Of a DNA stretch of 53,231 bases, positions 32,448-41,074 are shown in pieces. Origin of the DNA: Pseudomonadota bacterium (GTDB taxonomy: Bacteria; Pseudomonadota; Gammaproteobacteria; Burkholderiales; Burkholderiaceae_B); contig JAEWEV010000005.1 in the NCBI GenBank assembly GCA_023389155.1, positions 1-53,231 on the forward strand, given 5' to 3'. Position numbers and translations under genes: made by a program. Below the pieces are notes generated by a model. The model was not told where the DNA came from, did no database searches, and saw only the letters and a program-made list of their open reading frames with translations. Every line of letters starts with the position of its first letter. The first letter of the stretch is position 1.

Positions 32448-33134
32448 TTGTAATCCTAAGTAGGTGTCAGGCAAGCCTGTTCATCAGGAGCGCAGAAGCC
32501 ATTTGATTCCGGTTGATGCGGGGCGATTGCAAAACAATACCCAGACCGCCTGATGGAAAGACCATCGGCAAACAGGACAAATCGACATTTCTGTCACGCA
32601 GGAAAGTACCGCGGGCTTGCACCATGCAAACCTGCACTTTACTGATCAGGATGAACAAACGAATGGGAACAGCCAGACGAATCGTTGATCGGAGCATCGA
32701 GCCGACCGGATCAACCGTTGCATGACAAAGGAAATACGCATGCGGGTCTGGAGGTAGGAGCGATGATGGCTTTTGATTAATAAGCCGGGCAGCAAAAATA
32801 GAACGTATTCACTGCAAAGAATATGATTATATAAGTGTTTTCCCTAAAACGCAAGGATTATTATGTCTGCGGCTGTTGTGGTGCGGCAGATACAGTGTCT
32901 GGAGGCGATGTGGTCTGATGCGAAAGCAACGAGATGGCAGTCGGGGACATCGTCTGACAGCTGGCCGGGCGCTGTGGCAGATACGGTATCACACACCCTT
33001 GCGGGATTGACGCGGCAGAAGTGCCTGGACTGCAAACCGCCAGAGAGCCCACTCCCAGGTAGCGTGTAGGTTGACGTGCCAAATACAGTATGTGCAACTG
33101 GCGGTATTCTGCCGATGCCCGCTTCCGAGATGAA
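32448..33134 (-). other. 687-base gap holding the long rhlE leader and no confident gene
   Basis: On the minus strand a transcript from the promoter at 32826-32854 would cross 32448-32819 before reaching rhlE. It contains foldable parts: GTTGATC/GATCAAC (32684-32690 with 32709-32715), GCC-GATGG/CCATC-GGC (32548-32569) and TTGCA/TGCAA (32617-32629). On the plus strand a 68-codon frame at 32863-33069 has a good AAGGA site. Its Ser/Thr-rich product looks unnatural and I do not accept it as a gene. I see nothing else in 33070-33134. Confidence 0.5.
32826..32854 (-). promoter_or_regulatory. Predicted sigma-70 promoter of rhlE
   Basis: On the minus strand TTGCGT (32854-32849) is followed after exactly 17 bases by a perfect TATAAT (32831-32826). 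It would give a 5-prime leader of about 370 bases. Confidence 0.6.
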
Positions 33135-33671
33135 TTACAGATCAGCGATGCGCAGCAGCATCTGTTCCAGCTCTGCATCGTCGGCAAGGGTACCGGCCGA
33201 CTCGCCGAAGATAGCGGTAAAGCTCTCGGTCAGATCCTGGTGATAGGCGGGCAGGTGATGTCTGACCAGCGCGAGGCGCTCGGCGCACGCTTTGGCCTGT
33301 TCACTGTCAGCGTCACTGCCCAGGTCGCGGGCTGCCCCCCAGACCGGATTGGGAAAGTGCCGGTCTTCCTGAAAACGCGGGATGATGTGCCAGTGCACAT
33401 GCGGCACCATATTGCCCAGTTGCGCCAGATTGATTTTGAGTGGCTGGAAATGTCGCCGCTGCAGGGCTTCGACAAGGTATACCGCACCCATCATGCCGCG
33501 TCGCTCTGACTCATTCAGATCGGTCATCTCCTGAACATGACGGTTTAACACGACCCGCGTAAAGGCAGGGTAATGAGGTTCCTGGGCGTCGATAACGCGC
33601 AGGAAGGCATTGCGGTACAGAAGAGTGCCGCCAGTCTCGTAGCACAGAGGGCAGTTGCCGGTATCCGTCAT
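33135..33671 (-). CDS. HIT family protein
   Basis: HIT proteins are nucleotidyl hydrolases or transferases acting on dinucleotide or nucleotide-conjugate substrates. The 178-residue protein has the catalytic histidine triad in HVHWHIIPR and a possible zinc pair (CPLC) at the N-terminus. The central part, YPAFTRVVLNRHVQEMTDL, contains the conserved substrate region. It follows trpC by 38 bases on the same strand, so may be transcribed with the trp operon, though a functional link is not known. Confidence 0.9.
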   Translation of the reverse strand: MTDTGNCPLCYETGGTLLYRNAFLRVIDAQEPHYPAFTRVVLNRHVQEMTDLNESERRGMMGAVYLVEALQRRHFQPLKINLAQLGNMVPHVHWHIIPRFQEDRHFPNPVWGAARDLGSDADSEQAKACAERLALVRHHLPAYHQDLTESFTAIFGESAGTLADDAELEQMLLRIADL

Positions 33672-33709
33672 GATGCAGGGTCTCCCGGAAGATGTTCGGT
33701 CGGCTACGC

Positions 33710-34504
33710 TTACTCGTTCACGATGAACGATTCCAGCGTGATGCCGGGATCGGTTTCACGCATGAAAGCTTCGCCTATCAGGAAGCCGTACACATTATGA
33801 TCGTGCATGCGGCGTACATCTTCGGGTGCATGAATGCCGCTTTCGGTTATGACAAAACGGCCTTCAGGAATATGCGGAAGCAGGTCCAGCGTAGTCTGCA
33901 GAGTGGTTTCAAACGTCCGCAGATTGCGGTTGTTGATGCCGATCAGCGAGGACTTCATGTCAAGTGCAATATCCAGCTCGGCACGGTCGTGAACTTCGAT
34001 CAGTACGTCCATATCCAGTTCGTGCGCAACGGTTTCCATTTCCAGCAGCTGTTCGGGCTGCAGCGCGGCAACAATCAGCAGAATGCAGTCGGCACCCAGG
34101 GCGCGTGCGTTGATGACCTGGTAAGGATCAATCATGAAGTCTTTACGCAGTACGGGCAGGGGGCAGGCGGCGCGCGCCTGGCGCAGGTAGTCGCTGGATC
34201 CCTGGAAAAACTGTACGTCGGTCAGGACTGACAGGCACGTTGCGCCGTGAGCCGCATAGGTGTGTGCAATTTCTGCAGGATTGAAGTCTGGTCGGATCAC
34301 GCCTTTTGACGGCGAGGCTTTTTTGACTTCAGCGATCACAGCCGTTTTTTGCTGTTTGATTTTTTCGCGCAGCGCATTCGCAAAACCACGAACGTCCTTG
34401 CGGGCCTGGGCTTCGCGCAGCAGATCGGCTTCACTGCGGAACTGGCGTTGCATGGCGACTTCTTCTTTTTTTACACTGAGAATCTTCTCAAGAATATCGT
34501 TCAT
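33710..34504 (-). CDS. trpC: Indole-3-glycerol phosphate synthase
   Basis: TrpC closes the indole ring, converting carboxyphenylamino-deoxyribulose phosphate to indole-3-glycerol phosphate. The 264-residue TIM barrel starts MNDILEKILSVKKEEV, with AVIAEVKKASPSKGVI containing the catalytic Lys and phosphate loop. It also has LRKDFMIDPYQV and SLIGINNRNLRTF. It is monofunctional, not fused to trpF. Its start overlaps trpD by four bases (ATGA). It is the fourth gene of trpEGDC. Confidence 0.97.
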   Translation of the reverse strand: MNDILEKILSVKKEEVAMQRQFRSEADLLREAQARKDVRGFANALREKIKQQKTAVIAEVKKASPSKGVIRPDFNPAEIAHTYAAHGATCLSVLTDVQFFQGSSDYLRQARAACPLPVLRKDFMIDPYQVINARALGADCILLIVAALQPEQLLEMETVAHELDMDVLIEVHDRAELDIALDMKSSLIGINNRNLRTFETTLQTTLDLLPHIPEGRFVITESGIHAPEDVRRMHDHNVYGFLIGEAFMRETDPGITLESFIVNE

Positions 34505-35532
34505 GATGTGAACTTCCTGGTAAAGGCACGGAATGTCTCTAATTTATCACGTGCGGCGCCCGATTTGATCAGCTCGCGTGCTTTATTGATCCCTTCCTGC
34601 ATTGAATCGGCCTGATTGCCGGCATAAATCGCCAGGCCCGCATTAAGGACGACAATATCCCTTGCCGTACCTGCTTCATCGTTCAGGGCGCTCAGGACCA
34701 TGTCACGGGATTCTTCCCGGTTACTGACCTTGATACTGCGGATGGAAACCATCTGCATGTCGAAGTCTTCCGGATGGATTTCATATTCAGTGACTTTGCC
34801 GTCCCTGAGTTCGCCCACCAGGGTTGCCGCGCCCAGCGAAGCTTCGTCAAGATTGTCCTTGCCGTGTACAACGAGCACATGTTTGGAACCCAGCTGCTGC
34901 AGTACGCGCACCTGAATGCCAACCAGGTCGGGGTGAAAAACGCCCATGAGCTGGTTTCCGGCTCCCGCGGGATTGGTTAGCGGACCGAGAATGTTGAAAA
35001 TGGTCCGTACGGCGAGCATCTTTCGGATATCCGAGACATTTTTCATGCTGCCATGATGGGCAGGGGCGAACATGAAACCGATGCCGGTTTCTTCGATACA
35101 TTCGGCCACCTGTTGCGGTGCGAGCATGACATTGATACCCAGCGCCTCCAGGACATCGGCACTGCCGGATGAGGAAGACGAACTGCGGTTACCGTGCTTG
35201 GCAATGCGCACGCCCCCGGCAGCTGCTACAAACATGGCAGTGGTGGAAATATTGAAGGTATGGCTGGCATCGCCGCCGGTGCCACACATATCCAGCAGGT
35301 TCTCCGGGTTGCTGATTTCTACCGGTGTGGCAAATTCGCGCATAACGGTAGCGGCAGCCGTGATTTCGCCAATGGTTTCCTTCTTGACGCGCAGGCCCAT
35401 CAGCAAGGCGCTGGCAATGGGAGGCGGGATTTCGCCGCGCATCAGCTGGCGCATCAGATACAGCATTTCGTCATGGAAAATTTCACGATGCTCAATGCAG
35501 CGCGTCAGGGCTTCGGTATAGGAAATGCTCAT
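34501..35532 (-). CDS. trpD: Anthranilate phosphoribosyltransferase
   Basis: TrpD joins anthranilate to phosphoribosyl pyrophosphate. The 343-residue protein has the family motif CGTGGD (in LDMCGTGGDASHTFNIST) binding the substrate, KHGNRSSSSSSGSADVLEALG, and the Mg-binding NLDEA segment. It sits between trpG (two bases apart) and trpC (four-base overlap). The trpG-trpD genes are separate here, not fused as in E. coli. Confidence 0.97.
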   Translation of the reverse strand: MSISYTEALTRCIEHREIFHDEMLYLMRQLMRGEIPPPIASALLMGLRVKKETIGEITAAATVMREFATPVEISNPENLLDMCGTGGDASHTFNISTTAMFVAAAGGVRIAKHGNRSSSSSSGSADVLEALGINVMLAPQQVAECIEETGIGFMFAPAHHGSMKNVSDIRKMLAVRTIFNILGPLTNPAGAGNQLMGVFHPDLVGIQVRVLQQLGSKHVLVVHGKDNLDEASLGAATLVGELRDGKVTEYEIHPEDFDMQMVSIRSIKVSNREESRDMVLSALNDEAGTARDIVVLNAGLAIYAGNQADSMQEGINKARELIKSGAARDKLETFRAFTRKFTS

Positions 35533-35534
35533 GA

Positions 35535-36098
35535 TTAAATGTCCAGAAAATTTTGCAGCAGCGCGTGGCCGTGTTCGCTGAGGATGGATTCAGGATGATA
35601 CTGTACGCCGTAAACCGGCAGGCTGGTATGTTCCACCGCCATGATTTCCCCGTCAGCCGTTTCTGCGGTGATGCGCAGGCAATCGGGCAGGGATTGGCGT
35701 TCGATGGCCAGTGAATGGTAGCGAATCACGGTATGGGGTGAAGGGATGTTGCGAAAGAGCGCAGAGCCATCGTGGGTGATTTCAGAGGTTTTGCCGTGCA
35801 TGATCTGTTTGGCACGGATGATTTTTCCACCGAATGCGGCACCAATGGATTGATGCCCCAGGCAGACGCCAAGCACCGGAATTTTTCCGGCAAAGTGCCT
35901 GATGAGTTCAACCGACACCCCCGCTTCTGCTGGCGAGCAGGGACCGGGCGAGACGCAGAGGCGTTCGGGTTTCAGGGCGGCGATCTCTTGAACAGTCAGC
36001 TGGTCGTTGCGAACCACGTGAACGTCCTGACCGAGTTCGCCAAAATATTGCACCAGATTGTAGGTAAACGAATCGTAGTTATCGAGCATGAGCAGCAT
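35535..36098 (-). CDS. trpG: Anthranilate synthase component II (glutamine amidotransferase)
   Basis: TrpG releases ammonia from glutamine for anthranilate synthesis by TrpE. The 187-residue class I amidotransferase has LLMLDNYDSFTYNLVQYFG, the nucleophile Cys in GVCLGHQSIG, and the His-Glu pair in YGVQYHPESI. In some bacteria the same subunit also serves para-aminobenzoate synthase; with trpE adjacent the trp role is primary. Confidence 0.96.
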   Translation of the reverse strand: MLLMLDNYDSFTYNLVQYFGELGQDVHVVRNDQLTVQEIAALKPERLCVSPGPCSPAEAGVSVELIRHFAGKIPVLGVCLGHQSIGAAFGGKIIRAKQIMHGKTSEITHDGSALFRNIPSPHTVIRYHSLAIERQSLPDCLRITAETADGEIMAVEHTSLPVYGVQYHPESILSEHGHALLQNFLDI

Positions 36099-36107
36099 GA
36101 CAGTTCC

Positions 36108-37631
36108 TCAGATGGGTTGATCCAGACCGTATTGCACCTGTTCGGCGGCGCGCAGCACGGCGCGGGCCTTTGCCTCGGTCTCCTGCCATTCTTTTTCAGG
36201 GTCGGAATCGGCCACGATTCCGGCAGCGGCCTGAACGTAGAGCATGCCATTCTTGATTACGCCGGTACGGATCGCGATGGCCACATCCATAGTGCCGTTG
36301 TAGCTCAGGTAGCCGGCTGCGCCACCATAGATTCCACGTCTTACCGGTTCCAGTTCGTCAATCAGTTCCATGGCGCGCACCTTGGGTGCCCCGGTCAGGG
36401 TTCCGGCAGGGAAGCTGGCGCGCAGTACATCAATGGCGTCCATGCCAGGTTTGAGAATACCCTTGACGTTGGATACCAGATGCATCACGTGGGAATAGCG
36501 TTCGATGGCCATCTGGTCGGTCACTTCCACAGTGCCGGTCTGGGCGACGCGACCGACATCATTGCGGGCCAGGTCGATCAGCATTACGTGCTCGGCAATT
36601 TCCTTGGGATCAGCCTTCAGTTCTTCAGCCAGGGCGGCGTCTTCGTCCGGCGTTTCGCCGCGCTTGCGGGTGCCGGCCAGTGGACGAATGGTAATCGCTG
36701 TTTTCTCTTCTGCGTTTTCGGTATAGGTTTCCTGGCGTACCAGGATTTCCGGAGAGGAACCGACTACGTGAAAGTCGCCGAAGTTCCAGAAATACATATA
36801 GGGAGACGGGTTCAGCGAGCGCAGGGCGCGGTATAGCGACAAGGGTGAATCGCGGAATGGCTTGGCGATAACCTGACCAACCTGCACCTGCATCAGGTCG
36901 CCGGCAGCGATGTATTCCTTGGCCTTGAGTACGGCTTTCAGATAGTCTTCTTTTTTGAAATCGCGGATTTCGGTGGTTTGCAGGCTGGGCAGGCTGTACG
37001 GAATCTCTACCGGATGACGCAGGCGCGCGCGCAGTTCCAGAAGCCGTTTCTGAGCCTTGCTGTAGCTTTCCGGTATATTGGGATCGGCGTATATCATGAT
37101 ATAGGTGCGGCCAATCACGTTGTCGACAATGACCAGTTCATCCACCTGCATCAGCAGAATATCGGGCACGCCTTCCTTTTGCCCATGCGGAAAAGGTTTG
37201 ACCGCGGGGCCGAGAGACGGTTCTATATGACGGATGGTGTCGTAGCCAAAATAGCCTGCCAGACCGCCCGCGAAACGCGGAATGCCGGGGCGCAGCGCGA
37301 CTTTGATGCGCTTTTTGAATTCCTGGATGAAGGTGAGCGGGTCGCCGTGATGGGTTTCGGTAACTTTGCCGTCGGTCAGCACTTCGGTCAGATCGCCGGT
37401 GGCTCGAATCACGGTTTTGGCGGGCAGGCCGATAAAGGAGTAGCGACCAAACTGCTCGCCCCCGACGACGGATTCAAGCAGGCAGCTCATGCGGCCGGCT
37501 TCCTTGCCGGTGTGCGCCAGCTTCAGGTAGATGCCAAGGGTGGTATCAAGATCGGCGTAGGTTTCCTTGATGATCGGGATACGGTTGAATCCCTGAGCCG
37601 CCAGTGCGTTAAATTCAATTTCAGTCATCAT
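36108..37631 (-). CDS. trpE: Anthranilate synthase component I
   Basis: TrpE makes anthranilate from chorismate, the first committed step of tryptophan synthesis. The 507-residue protein has the N-terminal tryptophan-feedback motif LLES (in MSCLLESVVGGEQFGRYSF). The chorismate-utilising domain shows IRPLAGTRKRGETPDEDAA, ELKADPKEIAEHVMLIDLARND, and AGTLTGAPKVRAMELID. The initial two Met codons are both possible starts. It is first in trpEGDC and lies directly downstream of an attenuator and Trp-rich leader peptide (37674-37855), so is probably controlled by tryptophan supply. Confidence 0.97.
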   Translation of the reverse strand: MMTEIEFNALAAQGFNRIPIIKETYADLDTTLGIYLKLAHTGKEAGRMSCLLESVVGGEQFGRYSFIGLPAKTVIRATGDLTEVLTDGKVTETHHGDPLTFIQEFKKRIKVALRPGIPRFAGGLAGYFGYDTIRHIEPSLGPAVKPFPHGQKEGVPDILLMQVDELVIVDNVIGRTYIMIYADPNIPESYSKAQKRLLELRARLRHPVEIPYSLPSLQTTEIRDFKKEDYLKAVLKAKEYIAAGDLMQVQVGQVIAKPFRDSPLSLYRALRSLNPSPYMYFWNFGDFHVVGSSPEILVRQETYTENAEEKTAITIRPLAGTRKRGETPDEDAALAEELKADPKEIAEHVMLIDLARNDVGRVAQTGTVEVTDQMAIERYSHVMHLVSNVKGILKPGMDAIDVLRASFPAGTLTGAPKVRAMELIDELEPVRRGIYGGAAGYLSYNGTMDVAIAIRTGVIKNGMLYVQAAAGIVADSDPEKEWQETEAKARAVLRAAEQVQYGLDQPI

Positions 37632-37673
37632 AAAGGTCTCTGGTTGTATTGTCCTGTATGACCGGGCAGATAC

Positions 37674-37710
37674 AAAAATACCCGGTCCTGTTTAAGGGAG
37701 TACCGGGTAT
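37674..37710 (-). terminator. Attenuator terminator before trpE
   Basis: On the minus strand ATACCCGGT (37710-37702) and ACCGGGTAT (37686-37678) form a nine-base stem followed by a run of five T: a typical intrinsic terminator, 43 bases before trpE. An upstream hairpin pairs CGGATGC with GCATCCG (37758-37733). The CCGGG at 37785-37781, in the leader peptide, can pair with the CCCGG of the terminator arm, giving a possible antiterminator. Confidence 0.78.
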
Positions 37711-37765
37711 TGTGCGTATTGACTACGATTGTCGGATGCAGTTTGAAAAGGGCATCCGGAACAGT

Positions 37766-37855
37766 CTAATGAATGACACTCCCGGCGGACGAACGCCACC
37801 AGCGCCAATACATGGCAACCAGAGCAGAACGGACATAAAGGGAGTTAGCAGTCAT
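37766..37855 (-). CDS. trpL: trp operon leader peptide (29 codons)
   Basis: A short frame starts with an ATG that overlaps the gph stop (TAATG) and contains the Trp-rich run MYWRWWRSS, with Trp codons at positions 17, 19 and 20. A terminator hairpin lies about 55 bases downstream, and trpE follows. This is the classical layout for ribosome-mediated attenuation: with scarce Trp-tRNA the ribosome stalls at these codons and the terminator is prevented. No Shine-Dalgarno site is clear for the first ATG, so translation may be coupled to gph or start at the internal ATG (codon 15). It is too short for ordinary gene callers. Confidence 0.72.
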   Translation of the reverse strand: MTANSLYVRSALVAMYWRWWRSSAGSVIH

Positions 37856-38559
37856 TACGTTAATAAATCAGGTTGATCTGCCGATGCGTTGTGGCGCTGA
37901 ATCCACTCGGCCGCTTCGACAATAGACTCTACTATATCATTGACTTTCAGGTTTTGTACACTGTTTCCTTCGTTATACCCGTAAGGAACAATGAGAACCG
38001 GCATGCCCGCCGCCTGCGCGGCCTGTGCATCGTTAATGGAGTCGCCAATAAAAACGCAGTCCTGCGATTGTGCTTCAAGCAGGGTGCACGCATGCAGCAC
38101 CGGGCCCGGGTCGGGTTTTTTGGTGGAGCATGTATCGCCGGACACGACAGCATCAAAAAATGAGCGCAATCCGGTCTGGATCAGCAGCTGTTCGGTGAAT
38201 ACGCCAGGCTTGTTGGTCACGACTGCCAGGCGTATGCCGTCGGCGCGCATGGCCTTGAGACCATCGATGACTCCTTCGAACACGGTGGCGCGGTCGCCGT
38301 TAACCTGGTGGTAGGCTTCAATGAAATATTCCCTGGCGACTTTAAAGTCTTTATCGGACACGGTGACTTCATCGTCACCGCCGGTCATGGCGCGACGAAC
38401 CAGGTTATCAATCCCTTTGCCGACAAATTGCGCGATCAGTTCCTGGTGCAGCTGGGGAAGGTTTAGTTTAAGCCGCATGGCGTTGGCGGCCTGTGCCAGA
38501 TCGGGAATGGAATCGACGAGCGTGCCGTCAAGGTCAAGCAGTGCTGCACGGATGGTCAT
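37855..38559 (-). CDS. gph: Phosphoglycolate phosphatase
   Basis: Gph removes phosphate from 2-phosphoglycolate, a product of DNA repair and oxidative metabolism. The 234-residue HAD-family protein has the nucleophile motif LLDLDGTLVDS, motif II VVTNKPG, and motifs III/IV STKKPDPGPV and VFIGDSINDAQAA. It overlaps rpe by four bases upstream, and its stop shares a base with the trpL start. The rpe-gph-trp arrangement is common in proteobacteria. Confidence 0.94.
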   Translation of the reverse strand: MTIRAALLDLDGTLVDSIPDLAQAANAMRLKLNLPQLHQELIAQFVGKGIDNLVRRAMTGGDDEVTVSDKDFKVAREYFIEAYHQVNGDRATVFEGVIDGLKAMRADGIRLAVVTNKPGVFTEQLLIQTGLRSFFDAVVSGDTCSTKKPDPGPVLHACTLLEAQSQDCVFIGDSINDAQAAQAAGMPVLIVPYGYNEGNSVQNLKVNDIVESIVEAAEWIQRHNASADQPDLLT

Positions 38560-39251
38560 GAGCGGTGTACTCCGGCGATTTGTTCGCGCATCTGCGCAAT
38601 GACGACAGCATAGTCCTGCTGTCCGAAAATGGCTGAACCGGCGACGAAGGTGTCGGCTCCGGCTTCGTAAATCTGCGCAATGTTATCGGTTTTGACGCCG
38701 CCATCGACTTCCAGAAGGATGGCGTTGCCGGTTTTTTCCTGCCACGCATCAATGCGCTGGCGGGTCGCCCGCAGCTTATCCAGGGTAGAGGGTATGAAGG
38801 ACTGTCCGCCAAAACCCGGATTCACCGACATGAGCAGGATCAGATCCAGACGGTCCATGACATGATCCAGCACCGACAGGGGCGTGGCCGGATTGAGGAC
38901 CAGCCCGGCCTTGCAGCCATTGTCACGAATCAGCGACAGGGAGCGATGTACGTGGCGCGAAGCTTCCGGATGAAAGGAAATGATATTGGCGCCTGCCTGG
39001 GCAAATTGGGGGATCAGATCGTCTACCGGATCACACATCAGGTGCACGTCGATAGGTGCGTCTGTACAGGGCCGGATCGCCTTGCATACCATGGGTCCGA
39101 TAGTCAGATTGGGCACATAGTGATTATCCATGACGTCGAAATGAATCCAGTCTGCCCCGGCGCTGATGACATTTCTGACTTCGTCGCCCAGACGGGCAAA
39201 ATCGGCCGAAAGAATACTGGGGGCGATACGGGTAACGGGTTGTAATGTCAT
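38556..39251 (-). CDS. rpe: Ribulose-phosphate 3-epimerase
   Basis: Rpe interconverts ribulose-5-phosphate and xylulose-5-phosphate in the pentose phosphate pathway. The 231-residue TIM barrel shows IAPSILSADFARLG, the metal ligand region DWIHFDVMDNHYVPNLTIG, and VNPGFGGQSFI. I use the ATG at 39251, where the family sequence begins; the frame is open further upstream. It is divergent from apaG and is the first gene of the rpe-gph-trp run. Confidence 0.97.
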   Translation of the reverse strand: MTLQPVTRIAPSILSADFARLGDEVRNVISAGADWIHFDVMDNHYVPNLTIGPMVCKAIRPCTDAPIDVHLMCDPVDDLIPQFAQAGANIISFHPEASRHVHRSLSLIRDNGCKAGLVLNPATPLSVLDHVMDRLDLILLMSVNPGFGGQSFIPSTLDKLRATRQRIDAWQEKTGNAILLEVDGGVKTDNIAQIYEAGADTFVAGSAIFGQQDYAVVIAQMREQIAGVHRS

Positions 39252-39345
39252 GGCAGCGTTTTTCTCCTGTAGAGGGGCGCACGAAGTACAATGAGGCTCT
39301 ATTATTCCATACAAACGCATAACGCTTTCCGAGGACCCAGCACGA

Positions 39346-39717
39346 ATGGCAAATACAATGACGGTAGAAGTCACCCCTCGCTATCTTGAAGAACAGTCCG
39401 ATCCATCGCGCTCGCAGTACGTTTTTGCTTATACGGTGCGTATCCGGAATACGGGCCCATCGGCAGCGCAGGTGATCAGCCGCCACTGGATCATTACCGA
39501 TGGCGACGAGAAAGTGCAGGAGGTGCGCGGGCTGGGAATTGTCGGCGAACAACCGCTCATCGCTGCAGGCGATATGTACGAGTACACCAGTGGGTGTCCG
39601 CTGAATACGCCCTTCGGTACCATGAAGGGCAGCTATCATTGTGTGGGGGAAAACGGGGTCCCTTTTGAGGTGGACATTCCGGAATTTATTCTGACACTGC
39701 CAAGAACGCTGCATTGA
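39346..39717 (+). CDS. apaG: Co2+/Mg2+ efflux protein ApaG
   Basis: ApaG is a small single-domain beta-sandwich protein linked to divalent cation resistance in Salmonella; its biochemical role is unclear. The 123-residue protein matches the family closely, with YVFAYTVRIRNTGPSAAQVI, SRHWIITDGDEKVQEVRGLG, and SGCPLNTPFGTMKGSYHCV. GAGGA lies upstream of the ATG. It is divergent from rpe. Confidence 0.95.
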   Translation: MANTMTVEVTPRYLEEQSDPSRSQYVFAYTVRIRNTGPSAAQVISRHWIITDGDEKVQEVRGLGIVGEQPLIAAGDMYEYTSGCPLNTPFGTMKGSYHCVGENGVPFEVDIPEFILTLPRTLH

Positions 39718-39787
39718 CTGGCTTGGGGCGGTCACTGCCTGTCGGGTTTTTGTTCCATTATTTCATTATTTATGTGGGTAAAGAAAC

Positions 39788-41074
39788 ATGAAAAATCGAG
39801 GAAACCTGAAACGGTTGCTTCCTGTGGGCGTTGCTGCCTTTGTCCTGCTGGCAGGATGTTCGACCCAGGAGTCGGGTGTGGCGCCCTCGTTGGAGCCAAC
39901 GTTCTCCATGACCGATCCGCTGCAGGTTCCTGATCTGTCTGCTTTTGCTCGCACGCCTGCCAGGCCGCTGGCTGGCCAGTACCAACAGATTTCCTGGTCA
40001 GCGCTCCCAGGATGGAATCAGGATGATGCAAGCCATTTGTGGCTGACCTTCTATAACAATTGTCGCGGTCTGATGCGTCCGGTCAGTGGCTCCAAAGCCA
40101 TACCTGCGCGCGCCGCCCCGGCTGTCTGGCAGCCGGTATGCCAGGCCGCGTCCCAGTCCGGTATTGACCCGCGTAGCGATGATGCCGCAACCGTCAAGGC
40201 GTTCCTGGAACAGCATCTGCAGCCGTGGCAGGTCACGGAAAACGGCAAAACCACCAACACGGTCACCGGATACTATGAGCCCGTGGTGCACGGTTCACGA
40301 TCACGGGGCGGAGACTATCAGTGGCCGATGTACGCTACCCCCGATGACCTGTTGACGATTGACCTGGGAAATCAGTATCCGGAGCTGACGGGCAAGCGCA
40401 TTCGCGGCAAAATGTCCGGCAAAAATGTCGTACCCTATGACACCCGCGCCGAAATCGCGCAGCGTGACACCAAGCCGCCGGTTATCGTGTGGCTGAACGA
40501 CCCCGTAGAAGCCTTCTTTTTACAGGTACAGGGCTCGGGCCGGGTACAGCTTGACGATGGACGTACGATCCGCCTGGCCTATGCCAATCACAATGGCCGA
40601 CCCTACAGTTCGATAGGCAAGTGGCTGGCCGACAGGGGTGAGCTGCCGCTGGCGCAGGCAAATATGCAGAATATCAAGGCATGGGCCAGGGCCCATCCTG
40701 ATCGCGTGGACGAAATGCTTAATGCCAATCAGGCGATGGTGTTTTTCCGTGAAGAAGCATTGTCAGACGATGCGGCTGGCCCCAAAGGCGCCTACGGCAT
40801 ACCGTTGGTGGCGGAGCGGACAGTTGCCGTGGACCCCAATTACGTGCCGCTTGGCAGCCCGCTGTTTCTGTCGACCACCCGACCGCATTCCAGCGAGCCC
40901 CTGCAACGTGTCGTGTTCGCCCAGGATACGGGCGCTGCCATCAAGGGTGTGGCCCGTACTGACTTTTTTTGGGGGTCAGGCGATGCGGCCGGTGAACTTG
41001 CCGGTCGCATGAAACAGACAGGTCAGGTGTGGATTCTCTGGCCGCGCAACGCGGGAGCACCGGAGGCGCGATGA
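39788..41074 (+). CDS. mltA: Membrane-bound lytic murein transglycosylase A
   Basis: MltA is an outer-membrane lipoprotein that cleaves peptidoglycan glycan strands. The 428-residue protein has a lipobox signal (VLLAGC, Cys about residue 24). It is followed by the MltA domain (VTGYYEPVVHGS, VQGSGRVQLDDGRTIRLAYA) and a 3D-type double-psi barrel domain (QDTGAAIKGVARTDFFWGSG), which holds the catalytic Asp in the last part. Its stop overlaps the start of the following hydroxylase gene (ATGA). Confidence 0.95.
   Translation: MKNRGNLKRLLPVGVAAFVLLAGCSTQESGVAPSLEPTFSMTDPLQVPDLSAFARTPARPLAGQYQQISWSALPGWNQDDASHLWLTFYNNCRGLMRPVSGSKAIPARAAPAVWQPVCQAASQSGIDPRSDDAATVKAFLEQHLQPWQVTENGKTTNTVTGYYEPVVHGSRSRGGDYQWPMYATPDDLLTIDLGNQYPELTGKRIRGKMSGKNVVPYDTRAEIAQRDTKPPVIVWLNDPVEAFFLQVQGSGRVQLDDGRTIRLAYANHNGRPYSSIGKWLADRGELPLAQANMQNIKAWARAHPDRVDEMLNANQAMVFFREEALSDDAAGPKGAYGIPLVAERTVAVDPNYVPLGSPLFLSTTRPHSSEPLQRVVFAQDTGAAIKGVARTDFFWGSGDAAGELAGRMKQTGQVWILWPRNAGAPEAR

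Noticed and set aside
32863..33069. A 68-codon plus-strand frame with a good AAGGA ribosome site
   Set aside because: The product is Ser/Thr/Trp-rich without fold-like patterning, and the site overlaps the rhlE -35 region on the other strand. It looks like chance.
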